From JAUXEH01 sp965602945 (GTDB taxonomy: Bacteria; Acidobacteriota; Aminicenantia; Aminicenantales; Aminicenantaceae), in contig CBFDBC010000062.1 in assembly GCA_965602945.1 (NCBI GenBank), positions 1-16,233 of the forward strand: a DNA stretch of 16,233 bases. Direction: 5' to 3'. Positions 1 to 6,691 of this stretch are shown in pieces. The notes under the pieces were generated by a model that did not search any database, was not told the DNA's origin, and saw only the letters and a program-made list of their open reading frames with translations. The position numbers and the translations under genes are program-made. Numbering within the stretch: position 1 is the first letter of the stretch; every line of letters starts with the position of its first letter.

Positions 1-881
1 TTTTCAAGGGCATAAGGAACCGGCTGCGCAAGGTACGGCTCTTGGCCAACTTGAAAAAGGAAAAACAGAGGCATGAAATTTTCATGTTTGAGTTGGGCAG
101 GAGGGCCTGGGAAGAGGATGTCGAGGTTCCGAGCGCAAACTCCCTGCGCAACCAGCTGGCCCGTCTGGACAAGCAGAAATCCGACCTCCAGGACAAACAC
201 TCCGGACTGGAAGAAAAGATCACCGGCGTCAACAAGGAGATGACGGACTTTCAGAAGAAACAGGAGGCCGCCGGCCTCAAGCTGGAAGCCGAGATGAAGC
301 CCTATCTCGACAAGCTCGAAGATGTCAAAACCCAGGAAAAGGACACGGGCAGAGAGCTTTCCCAGAAGAAATCCGACCTCGATACATCATCCAAGGAGCT
401 TGCCGCTGCCGAGAAAGACCTGATGGCGCTCAAAGAAAAGGGAGACGTCCTCGAAGAGGTCAAGAAGTTCGAGCTCGAAAACCTGGAAGAAAAGATCAAA
501 TCCCTGGCCCAGCGTAAGATCGAGGCGGATGCTTCGCTGAGGGAGCTCAAGGGTAAAAAGACGGAGCTGGATAAGGAAATCTCGGGCCAGCAGAAGACCG
601 TGGACGAAATAAATCGCAAGATAAAAAAGAACAAGGACAAGACCAAAGACCAATGTCGTAAGCTCCAGAAGGACATCCGGGAGTGGGAAAAGCAGCGGGA
701 CAAGGTCACGGAGAGCATCGAGGAGATCGAGAAGCAGAAGACGCCGCTGTTACGGAAGCTGGGCGAGCATGTGGACATCGAACGCGTCGATCACGAGGAA
801 CTGGAGATCCTGTACACCAAGATAGACCGCACCAAGGTCAAGACTCAGGAACTGGAAGGCCAGATCAAAGATCTGGAATAA
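1..881 (+). CDS. Coiled-coil protein, 5' end outside window
   Basis: The reading frame is open from the first complete codon at position 3, so the true start is probably upstream. A TTG at 42 is a possible but unconvincing internal start. What is visible, about 290 residues, is almost entirely charged heptad-like sequence rich in Lys, Glu, Leu and Gln, from about residue 30 of the TTG-started form to the end. This predicts one long alpha-helical coiled coil. I see no membrane segment, cysteine motif or catalytic motif in this part; the basic stretch at the left edge may join an N-terminal domain outside the window. The TAA stop at 879-881 touches a hairpin repeat. Function is not recognised; a structural or scaffold role is only an inference from the coiled coil. 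Confidence 0.8.
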   Translation, partial: FKGIRNRLRKVRLLANLKKEKQRHEIFMFELGRRAWEEDVEVPSANSLRNQLARLDKQKSDLQDKHSGLEEKITGVNKEMTDFQKKQEAAGLKLEAEMKPYLDKLEDVKTQEKDTGRELSQKKSDLDTSSKELAAAEKDLMALKEKGDVLEEVKKFELENLEEKIKSLAQRKIEADASLRELKGKKTELDKEISGQQKTVDEINRKIKKNKDKTKDQCRKLQKDIREWEKQRDKVTESIEEIEKQKTPLLRKLGEHVDIERVDHEELEILYTKIDRTKVKTQELEGQIKDLE

Positions 882-903
882 AAAGGGGCCTGTCCCCTTT
901 TTT
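881..903 (+). terminator. Hairpin plus T-run after the coiled-coil gene, also repeat-like
   Basis: AAAAGGGG (881-888) pairs perfectly with CCCCTTTT (894-901) around the loop CCTGT, and a run of six T follows (898-903). This is the form of an intrinsic terminator and it starts on the last base of the upstream stop codon. The block TGTCCCCTTTTTTA (891-904) is followed by a near copy, TGTCCCTTTTTTA (907-919). On the minus strand the hairpin contains GGGGACAGG, as does the site at 6670. It may therefore be a REP-like repeat acting as a terminator. Confidence 0.65.
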
Positions 904-923
904 ATTGTCCCTTTTTTACAGTC

Positions 924-3260
924 ATGAAAAAAACGCAGGCCGTAAACATCGTGGTGTTCGGTGTGGTGCAGGGCGTGGGATTCCGGCCCTTTGTCTATCG
1001 CACAGCAAGTGCGCTGGGCTACACGGGCTGGGTCAAGAACGTCGGCTCCGGCGTGGAGATCCATCTGGAGTCCGCCCTGCCCGCGGACTTCGGGGATTTC
1101 CTGGAGGCCCTGGACAGGGACAAACCACCTCTCTCCCGGATCGAGAAGACAGACGTGCGGGAGGGCGAGTACACGGCGTGCGGTGAATTCAGCATCAAAA
1201 AAACTCGGGGCGGCGAGAGCTTCGTTTTCATCTCCCCGGACATCTGCGTCTGTGACAGCTGCCGGAGTGAGATGTTCGACCCCAACGACCGCAGGTATCG
1301 ATACCCCTTCATAAACTGCACAGACTGCGGCCCGCGCTACACCATCGTGGATGCCCTCCCCTATGACCGCGACAAGACCACGATGCGCGCGTTCGAGATG
1401 TGTGCCGACTGCCGTCGCGAATACGAAAATCCCATGGACCGGCGCTACCATGCCCAGCCCGTGGCCTGCCCCAGGTGCGGACCCAGGGTTATGCTGATCG
1501 ATGCCAGGACGCGGGAGCCTTATCGCGGGGGAGAAATCGAGGCTGAAGCCCCGGAACGCATCCCGGATGAAGTGGCGGAGGCCGCGGGCCTCATCAAGTC
1601 GGGAAAGATCCTGGCGGTCAAGGGCCTGGGAGGGTTTCACCTGGTGTGCGATCCCCTGAACGGGGAGGCCGTGGCCAGGCTGCGCGCCATAAAGGCCCGC
1701 GAGACCAAACCCCTGGCCCTCATGGCCCTGGACATCGAGATCGTGGAGCGGCATGCCCATGTCTCCCAGGAAGAGCGTGAGCGGCTCACATCGCTCCGGC
1801 GTCCGATCGTTCTCCTCCGGCATAAGGGCGGGCTGCCCGGTATCGCCCCCAACCTCAAGGAACTCGGATTCATGCGGCCCTACACTCCTCTCCACTATCT
1901 CCTCCTCGACGGGGACCTAGACCTGATCGTGGCCACGAGCTCCAACCGGAAGGACTCCCCCATCATGAAAGAAGAAGAGGAAGGTATCTACAGCCTGTGT
2001 GATGCCATCCTCACACACGACCGCCCCATCGCCATGCGGGCCGATGACTCGGTCATGAAGATCAGCGGCGGCCGGCCTCTGTTTGTGCGCCGGGCGCGTG
2101 GGTATGTCCCCTACCCCCAGGCTGTTCCCGAAGGGCTGAGGGGCGAAGGCCACATCCTCGCCCTGGGGGGCGAACTCAAGGACACGGTCTCGGCCTACAA
2201 AAACGGATATGTGGTGACGAGCCAGTTTTTAGGGGACCTGGACGAGTACCAGAACTATGCCTACTTCGAGGAGACCATCCAACACCTGTCCTCCCTGTTC
2301 AAGATAAAGCCCGAGGCCGTGGTAACAGACCTACACCCGGACTTCCACACCACACGGCATGCCCTTCGTATGGGCCTGCCCCATCTCCAGGTGCAGCACC
2401 ATTTTGCGCACGTCCTGGCCGTGATGCTGGAACACGGGGTGCCGCCTGAAACACGCGTGCTGGGGGTCTCGTGGGACGGATTCGGTTACGGCGAGGATGG
2501 AACTCCCTGGGGGGCGGAGTTCCTGTCAGCCGATTATTCCGGATACGAGCGATTCGGTCACTTCCGCTACGTGGGACTTCCCGGCGGGGACCTGGCGGCC
2601 AAGCAGCCCTGGCGCATGGCCCTGTCCTATCTGTCGGATGCCTTCGGAGAGGAACTCCCACACGTCGAGGCCCTGGATCGCGTGGAGCCCAACAAGATCA
2701 AAGGCGTCCGGGAGATGATCCGGCATGGGCTCAACACCCCGCCGGTTTCGAGCTGCGGGCGGCTCTTCGACGCCGTTTCCTTCCTGGCAGGGCTGGCACC
2801 GCTGCAGGTCGAGTACGAGGCCGAAGCGCCCATGCGGCTGGAGGCGGCGGCCGATCACGATTGCGGCGAGTCTTACTCGTTTTCCCTGACCCGGGAGGAA
2901 ATACAGAAGGACCTCCCTCACCCACCACAATACGTGGTGTCCTTCGCCGAGACCATCCGAAGCATCGTATCCGATGTCGGCCGGGGCATCCCGGCCGGCC
3001 TGATCTCCGTGCGCTTCCACAACACGCTGGCCGACGTAATCGCTGCGGCGGCAATAAGGGCACAGGAAGAGCAGTCACTCGACACGGTGGTACTTTCGGG
3101 GGGCGTATTCCTCAACCGGACGCTCCTGGAAAAGGCGGAGGTAAGGCTGAAAGAGCTGGGATTCAGGGTCCTGCGGCCGGTCCTATACTCGCCCAACGAC
3201 GAAGCCATCTCCGTGGGGCAGATCGCCTTCGCCCTTAACCGCCAGCGCAGCCGCACTTGA
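924..3260 (+). CDS. hypF: Carbamoyltransferase HypF, [NiFe]-hydrogenase maturation
   Basis: HypF uses carbamoyl phosphate and ATP to carbamoylate the C-terminal cysteine of HypE, the first step in making the cyanide ligands of the [NiFe] centre. All family domains are present in 778 residues, the usual length. The acylphosphatase domain carries VQGVGFRPFV (residues 15-24). Two zinc-finger units follow, C110/C113/C132/C135 and C160/C163/C182/C185. A YrdC-like domain lies at about 215-390, with KGLGGFHLVCD and KARETKPLALM. The Kae1-like domain has HHFAH at 492-496, the SWDGFGYG region and a C-terminal LSGGVFLNR. The ATG at 924 places the acylphosphatase motif where expected, but it has no Shine-Dalgarno sequence; the T-rich repeat lies just upstream. 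No other hyp genes or hydrogenase subunits are in the window. The stop codon directly abuts the stop of the opposite-strand gene. Confidence 0.97.
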   Translation: MKKTQAVNIVVFGVVQGVGFRPFVYRTASALGYTGWVKNVGSGVEIHLESALPADFGDFLEALDRDKPPLSRIEKTDVREGEYTACGEFSIKKTRGGESFVFISPDICVCDSCRSEMFDPNDRRYRYPFINCTDCGPRYTIVDALPYDRDKTTMRAFEMCADCRREYENPMDRRYHAQPVACPRCGPRVMLIDARTREPYRGGEIEAEAPERIPDEVAEAAGLIKSGKILAVKGLGGFHLVCDPLNGEAVARLRAIKARETKPLALMALDIEIVERHAHVSQEERERLTSLRRPIVLLRHKGGLPGIAPNLKELGFMRPYTPLHYLLLDGDLDLIVATSSNRKDSPIMKEEEEGIYSLCDAILTHDRPIAMRADDSVMKISGGRPLFVRRARGYVPYPQAVPEGLRGEGHILALGGELKDTVSAYKNGYVVTSQFLGDLDEYQNYAYFEETIQHLSSLFKIKPEAVVTDLHPDFHTTRHALRMGLPHLQVQHHFAHVLAVMLEHGVPPETRVLGVSWDGFGYGEDGTPWGAEFLSADYSGYERFGHFRYVGLPGGDLAAKQPWRMALSYLSDAFGEELPHVEALDRVEPNKIKGVREMIRHGLNTPPVSSCGRLFDAVSFLAGLAPLQVEYEAEAPMRLEAAADHDCGESYSFSLTREEIQKDLPHPPQYVVSFAETIRSIVSDVGRGIPAGLISVRFHNTLADVIAAAAIRAQEEQSLDTVVLSGGVFLNRTLLEKAEVRLKELGFRVLRPVLYSPNDEAISVGQIAFALNRQRSRT

Positions 3261-4133
3261 TCAGTCGATCTTGTCGATGCGGACCTTGATGCCGCCGAAA
3301 AAGGAGAGGACCAGGTTGGCGAGCAGCCCGTAGACAAATCCCAGGATCCCCATAAAGGCAAACCCAAAGAGGCCGCCCAGGAGGCCGTAGACCACCCCTC
3401 CGAAAAGCGAGCTGTGCATTGATTGGATGCCGGGCGGGAGGGAACGGACGATTCCCATGAAAAAATGGGAGATGCCTACAAACACCCCCAGGATGATCCC
3501 AACGATCGTGCCGAGTATCCCCATGAACAGGAAAAGGGAGAAAGGTTCCACGCGGCGCACCAACAGATTGGGGCCCCCGTCATCGGAAAAGACCTCACCC
3601 CCCTTCGGCTCACGATCCGACTCCTCGAACTGGGAAAAGACGGCGGCCCTTTCTTCGGGGGTGGTCTCGAAAGCGCTCTCCTCCGCTGTGAATTCCTCAC
3701 TGGAGGGAGGCGCCGCGTCTTCCTCTTCCCTGTCAACGGCCGCTTTAGCCATCTCCAGGGCTGCGCATTCCGGACAGTCCTGCTTGGGGGAAATCAGCTC
3801 GTGTCCGCACTGAGGGCACTGAAACTCTCCCTTTATGAGGTTTCCTCCGCAGTAATCACAGGCTTCGCTCTTAATGTCATTCTCGAATCCGCAGTAGATG
3901 CAGATGGCCCTGCTCTGCTGGAGCGTGGGGGGATCAGCCTCTAACCAGTCGGTGCCGTCGTAGTAGTACCACTTACCGGTTTTGGCGCCCAGGGTCCAGC
4001 AGCGGCCGTTCTTGTCAGTGATGCGGAGCTGCTTGAGCCGATCTTTGAATTCGCGTTCTGTGATCTTTTCCTGCTGGTAGTCTTTGCGGAGCTGGACGAA
4101 CTCGCTTTCGACCTTCTTGAATCGTTCTTCCAT
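3261..4133 (-). CDS. Zinc-ribbon membrane protein of unknown function
   Basis: This 290-residue protein is modular. Residues 1-38 look helical and charged. A tryptophan/tyrosine-rich motif lies at about 45-69 (WTLGAKTGKWYYYDGTDW). Two zinc-ribbon-like units follow: C78/C81/C92/C95 and C106/C109/C120/C123. Residues 130-188 are an acidic, low-complexity linker. The C-terminal third is hydrophobic, with glycine-rich segments at about 198-221 and 243-276 that should cross the membrane two to four times. The likely arrangement is a cytoplasmic zinc-binding N-terminal half on a membrane anchor. I do not recognise a named family and assign no function. The ATG at 4131-4133 has only a weak ribosome site but lies close behind a good -10 element. 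Its TGA forms TGATCA with the hypF stop, leaving no spacer. Confidence 0.85.
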   Translation of the reverse strand: MEERFKKVESEFVQLRKDYQQEKITEREFKDRLKQLRITDKNGRCWTLGAKTGKWYYYDGTDWLEADPPTLQQSRAICIYCGFENDIKSEACDYCGGNLIKGEFQCPQCGHELISPKQDCPECAALEMAKAAVDREEEDAAPPSSEEFTAEESAFETTPEERAAVFSQFEESDREPKGGEVFSDDGGPNLLVRRVEPFSLFLFMGILGTIVGIILGVFVGISHFFMGIVRSLPPGIQSMHSSLFGGVVYGLLGGLFGFAFMGILGFVYGLLANLVLSFFGGIKVRIDKID

Positions 4134-4152
4134 AGGTAGCTTAACTTAGCTT

Positions 4153-4158
4153 ATTATA
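4153..4158 (-). promoter_or_regulatory. Possible -10 element for the zinc-ribbon protein gene
   Basis: Read on the minus strand this is a perfect TATAAT, 19 bases upstream of the ATG at 4133, which implies a very short leader. No recognisable -35 hexamer lies 16-18 bases upstream, so the promoter call rests on the -10 and position alone. Confidence 0.35.
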
Positions 4159-4478
4159 CATCGAATGGCGAGCGCAGGCTACTCATTCCCTAAAAAAAGG
4201 GAGCCTCCTGAGAAGGTCACGGATTCCTTTTGGGAGACGAGGTGAACCTGGCGGAAAGGGCTGATTATTAACACTTTGAGAAGGTATGCGCAAAGTTGTT
4301 TCCAGGGATAATTTTTCAGGCCTAAACAGAAGGCGGAAAAAGCATCCCCGTAATTCATTTATTTTCAGCATGTTCTGTATGTTGTTGATTTTATTATAGT
4401 TACAAAAGGCGCCCAAATATTGTGCAACTTGTCATATGTGTAACAAATTCACAAACATAGCGGCGGAGCCGGGGGGGC

Positions 4479-4512
4479 TTATCCACACGTTTTCCACAGA
4501 TTCTGTGAATAA
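4479..4512. promoter_or_regulatory. Cluster of three DnaA-box-like 9-mers
   Basis: TTATCCACA at 4479-4487 is the exact classical DnaA box. TTTTCCACA at 4490-4498 and TGTGAATAA at 4504-4512 (reverse complement TTATTCACA) both fit the relaxed consensus TTWTNCACA. The first two point one way and the third the other. The cluster ends two bases before the stop codon of the protease gene and borders an AT-rich gap. It could be an origin, a DnaA-titration site or a DnaA-controlled promoter; sequence alone does not decide. Confidence 0.5.
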
Positions 4513-4514
4513 CT

Positions 4515-5561
4515 TCATGGTAGCGGCAGGGCGCCGGAAAGCGGGCGGAGCAGGTCCAGGAGGCTGGCCCCTTTGATGGGGTCCGGGATGAAGGAAAGCA
4601 CAAAAACGGCCAGGACCAGATAGCCGACGAAACGCCGGCGGGGATCGAGGGGAGTGAACTCGTCCAACACGGGCGGATGCTTGAGGCCTAGGATCCCGAT
4701 GAGCACGGCCCACACGAGCCATCCGGCGAAGAAGAAAACTCCCATGAATACAAAACCGGCCAGCACATACGGCGCCAGCTTGCGTGTGCGGGGGCCGAAC
4801 AGAGCATAGACCACGTGCCCTCCGTCCAGCTGGCCGATGGGGAAAAGGTTCATGGCCGTCACCAGGGCACCGACCCATCCTGCAAAGCCCACCGGGTGCA
4901 GGACGATATCATACCCCGGAGGAATATTCCCCAGGACCAGGGGCCCCAGGAGCTTGAAGAGCAGGGGCTCACCGAAGAGTATGCTCTCTTCTATCGGGAG
5001 GGCGGGGATCACCTTGGAGTTCGCGAGCCCGTAGGCCACGGCCGGAATCGTGAGGATGAACCCGGCCAGTGGGCCGGCCACCCCCACATCGAAAAGCTGA
5101 TGCTTCCGGGTGATGGGAGAACGGATCCGTATGAATGCTCCCATCGTGCCGATCAGGTTGGGCAGAGGGATAAAAAAGGGCAGAGTGGCGTTGAGGCGGT
5201 AGCGGCGGCATGTCAGGTAGTGCCCCATCTCATGGGCCAGGAGGATACCGAGGAGCACGACCATGTACATGAGGCTCAGGGAGACGACCTCGGGATCCCA
5301 GAGGATATCAACGTTGACCTCGAGCAGTTCTCCTGCCTCGAGAGCGTCCGCGTACAGATAGGATAGGCTCCACATCGAAAGCCCCATGGCATAGGTAGTC
5401 AGGATTGTCAGGGCAAAGAGGATCACGTTGAGCCAGATCCGGTCCCTGTCAAAAAAAGAGCGCTTCCTTCTGAGGGGGGGCACCTGGGGCCGGGATTCGG
5501 GAGGGATAGGAGGCGGAGAGAGGGGCGAAGGCGGATTCGAGTATGGGCTGTCTTGGTTCAT
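4515..5561 (-). CDS. Site-2 protease family (M50) membrane metalloprotease
   Basis: Intramembrane zinc protease of the M50 family, 348 residues, in the cytoplasmic membrane. The zinc-binding HExxH is HEMGH at 110-114 inside a hydrophobic helix. The second conserved motif, NLFPIGQLDGGH, is at 238-249 with the metal-ligand aspartate D246. The GPLAGF segment at 163-168 is also typical. Residues 1-35 form a proline-rich, probably disordered cytoplasmic tail, followed by several membrane helices at about 45-70, 95-116, 160-180, 225-245, 265-293 and 310-326. No PDZ domain is visible. Substrate is unknown; relatives cleave membrane-bound regulators or small membrane proteins. The ATG at 5559-5561 has no Shine-Dalgarno sequence and sits six bases behind the terminator T-run of the ferredoxin gene, which is odd. 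A GTG at codon 27 is an alternative start but also lacks a ribosome site. Confidence 0.92.
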   Translation of the reverse strand: MNQDSPYSNPPSPLSPPPIPPESRPQVPPLRRKRSFFDRDRIWLNVILFALTILTTYAMGLSMWSLSYLYADALEAGELLEVNVDILWDPEVVSLSLMYMVVLLGILLAHEMGHYLTCRRYRLNATLPFFIPLPNLIGTMGAFIRIRSPITRKHQLFDVGVAGPLAGFILTIPAVAYGLANSKVIPALPIEESILFGEPLLFKLLGPLVLGNIPPGYDIVLHPVGFAGWVGALVTAMNLFPIGQLDGGHVVYALFGPRTRKLAPYVLAGFVFMGVFFFAGWLVWAVLIGILGLKHPPVLDEFTPLDPRRRFVGYLVLAVFVLSFIPDPIKGASLLDLLRPLSGALPLP

Positions 5562-5567
5562 GGCGGC

Positions 5568-5601
5568 AAAAAAATAGGAGTGATAGAAATCACTCCTATT
5601 T
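5568..5601 (-). terminator. Intrinsic terminator of the ferredoxin gene
   Basis: A perfect 13-bp stem (AAATAGGAGTGAT at 5572-5584 with its reverse complement at 5589-5601) closes a four-base loop. On the minus strand it runs directly into seven T (5568-5574). It starts 33 bases after the ferredoxin stop and ends only six bases before the start codon of the protease gene, so read-through would be needed to co-transcribe the two. Confidence 0.9.
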
Positions 5602-5634
5602 CAGGTGGATCAGAAACTAAAAATGTCTAATGAC

Positions 5635-5880
5635 TTATCCGTGAATGCCTTTGTACTTAACTTCCAGTTCTACGCGTGACTCCTTGTGATCTGGGTCAGG
5701 GACACAGGCGTCGGTGGGGCAGACAGCGACACACTGCTGCTCGTCGTATACGGGCACACACTCTGTGCATTTAGCGGCTTCGATCTCATAGATCTCGTCG
5801 CCGGCGATGATGGCTTCGTTGGGGCATTCGGGCTCGCAGGCACCGCAGCTGATGCACTCTTCATTGATCAATAAGGCCAT
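5635..5880 (-). CDS. Two-cluster [4Fe-4S] ferredoxin
   Basis: Small acidic electron carrier of 81 residues with two [4Fe-4S] motifs. The first is CxxCxxCxxxCP starting at C9 (CISCGACEPECP). The second is CTECVPVYDEQQCVAVCP, in which eight residues separate the second and third cysteines; this longer loop is typical of Allochromatium-type/YfhL-like ferredoxins. A C-terminal extension of about 20 residues follows, also as in that group. The start is firm: AGGAGGA (5886-5892) lies five bases before the ATG. The gene has its own promoter upstream and a strong terminator downstream, so it is probably a single-gene unit. Redox partners are unknown; a link to hydrogenase or another ferredoxin-dependent anaerobic enzyme would be inference, since none is next to it. 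Confidence 0.96.
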   Translation of the reverse strand: MALLINEECISCGACEPECPNEAIIAGDEIYEIEAAKCTECVPVYDEQQCVAVCPTDACVPDPDHKESRVELEVKYKGIHG

Positions 5881-5885
5881 TGGAT

Positions 5886-5892
5886 TCCTCCT
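5886..5892 (-). promoter_or_regulatory. Strong ribosome-binding site of the ferredoxin gene
   Basis: AGGAGGA on the minus strand, five bases before the ATG, fixes the ferredoxin start. Confidence 0.9.
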
Positions 5893-5909
5893 GAAAAATT
5901 TAATACACT

Positions 5910-5937
5910 ATTATAGTTGTTTTCGTGATATTTGCAA
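5910..5937 (-). promoter_or_regulatory. Sigma-70-type promoter of the ferredoxin gene
   Basis: On the minus strand TTGCAA (5932-5937) and a perfect TATAAT (5910-5915) are separated by 16 bases. The expected start site near 5903 gives a leader of about 20-25 bases that carries the strong ribosome site. The promoter lies in the 66-bp gap after the TPR protein gene. Confidence 0.7.
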
Positions 5938-5946
5938 GAAAAGAGG

Positions 5947-6603
5947 CTACTTTTTTTGCTCCAGTTTCTGGACCTCGCGGGTGGCCTCGTAGCCGAAGTA
6001 GGAGCCCGGGAATTCCTCCTGAAGTTTCTTGTAGGCCGCGATGGCCAGATCGATGTCGTTGCGGGCAGCCAGGACCTGGGCTTTGCGAAAAATCACGATG
6101 TCCATGGCATAAGCCTTGGGGGCATCGCGCTCCATGGCCTCGAATACGGCCAGGGCATCGTCGTACTTTTTCTGATGAAAATATATCTGGCCCATGAGGT
6201 CGCGGGCTTGGTAGTAGACCAGGTCTCTCCGGGAATCCGGCACCTGCTGGAGAGCCTCCAGCGCCCTGTCTGCGTCGCCCGTTTCGAAGCTGTAGGCAGC
6301 CGCCTTGACAAAGGCCAGGCGGCCGTATCTGCTGCCGCTGCCGAGCTTTTCGAGCTCTAACAGTTTGGCGGGATTTTCCTTGAGTTCTTCCTCGAGTGCG
6401 AGGATCTGGCCGAGGAGCTGGCTCTGCTTCTGAGCCTGGAGCCCCTGGACAAACTTGACACCGACAAAAACCAGGGCGATTAAGGCAAGGGCTGCAGCGC
6501 CGATCAAGAGCTCCCTCTGGTTCTTCCTAAGGAATTCTATTATCTTGGTTATGAGATTGGCTAATTCGTCCCTCTTCAGCCGTTGCTTGAGCTTTTTCTT
6601 CAT
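5947..6603 (-). CDS. Membrane-anchored TPR protein, YfgM-like layout
   Basis: Protein of 218 residues with a basic cytoplasmic N-terminus (MKKKLKQRLKR), one membrane helix at about 31-53, and a helical domain outside the membrane. TPR-like helix pairs are seen at about 95-122, 128-161 and 167-200 (ARDLMGQIYFHQKKYDDALAVF style and AIAAYKKLQEEFPGS). Size, single N-terminal anchor and TPR order resemble YfgM/TPR_21-type proteins, which act at the Sec translocon and envelope chaperone network in enterobacteria. That role is not demonstrated here. Start is supported by GGAGGAG (6610-6616) six bases before the ATG. It lies 88 bp behind the HD-GYP gene and 66 bp ahead of the ferredoxin promoter. Confidence 0.85.
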   Translation of the reverse strand: MKKKLKQRLKRDELANLITKIIEFLRKNQRELLIGAAALALIALVFVGVKFVQGLQAQKQSQLLGQILALEEELKENPAKLLELEKLGSGSRYGRLAFVKAAAYSFETGDADRALEALQQVPDSRRDLVYYQARDLMGQIYFHQKKYDDALAVFEAMERDAPKAYAMDIVIFRKAQVLAARNDIDLAIAAYKKLQEEFPGSYFGYEATREVQKLEQKK

Positions 6604-6669
6604 CCGATACTCCTCCGAGCCCCCTTTTTAGCACAAACCCCGAAAAACCGCAATATCACCCCTAATAAT

Positions 6670-6691
6670 GGGGACAGGTGCAATTCAATCT
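6670..6691. repeat. GGGGACAGG-type solo repeat at the HD-GYP stop codon
   Basis: The segment begins GGGGACAGGTGCAATTCAA and ends against the TAA stop (6692-6694) of the HD-GYP gene. Its GGGGAC head matches the first six bases of the RAYT inverted repeats. With CACCCC just outside (6657-6662) it can form only a short hairpin. I interpret it as a solo relative of the RAYT ends; it is a single short match, so the call is moderate. Confidence 0.45.

Larger units (their letters stand above)
4134..4514. other. 381-bp AT-rich gene gap
   Basis: This is the longest stretch without a gene. It separates the protease stop from the start of the zinc-ribbon protein, both on the minus strand. The part at about 4255-4455 is clearly AT-richer than the coding DNA around it. 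It holds a putative -10 element at the left end and a DnaA-box-like cluster at the right end. I see no tRNA, convincing small ORF or long inverted repeat in it. Confidence 0.7.

Noticed and set aside
4421..4445. Further DnaA-box-like sequences left of the main cluster
   Set aside because: TGTGTAACA and TGTGCAACT have one and two mismatches to the relaxed consensus; too weak to count as boxes.
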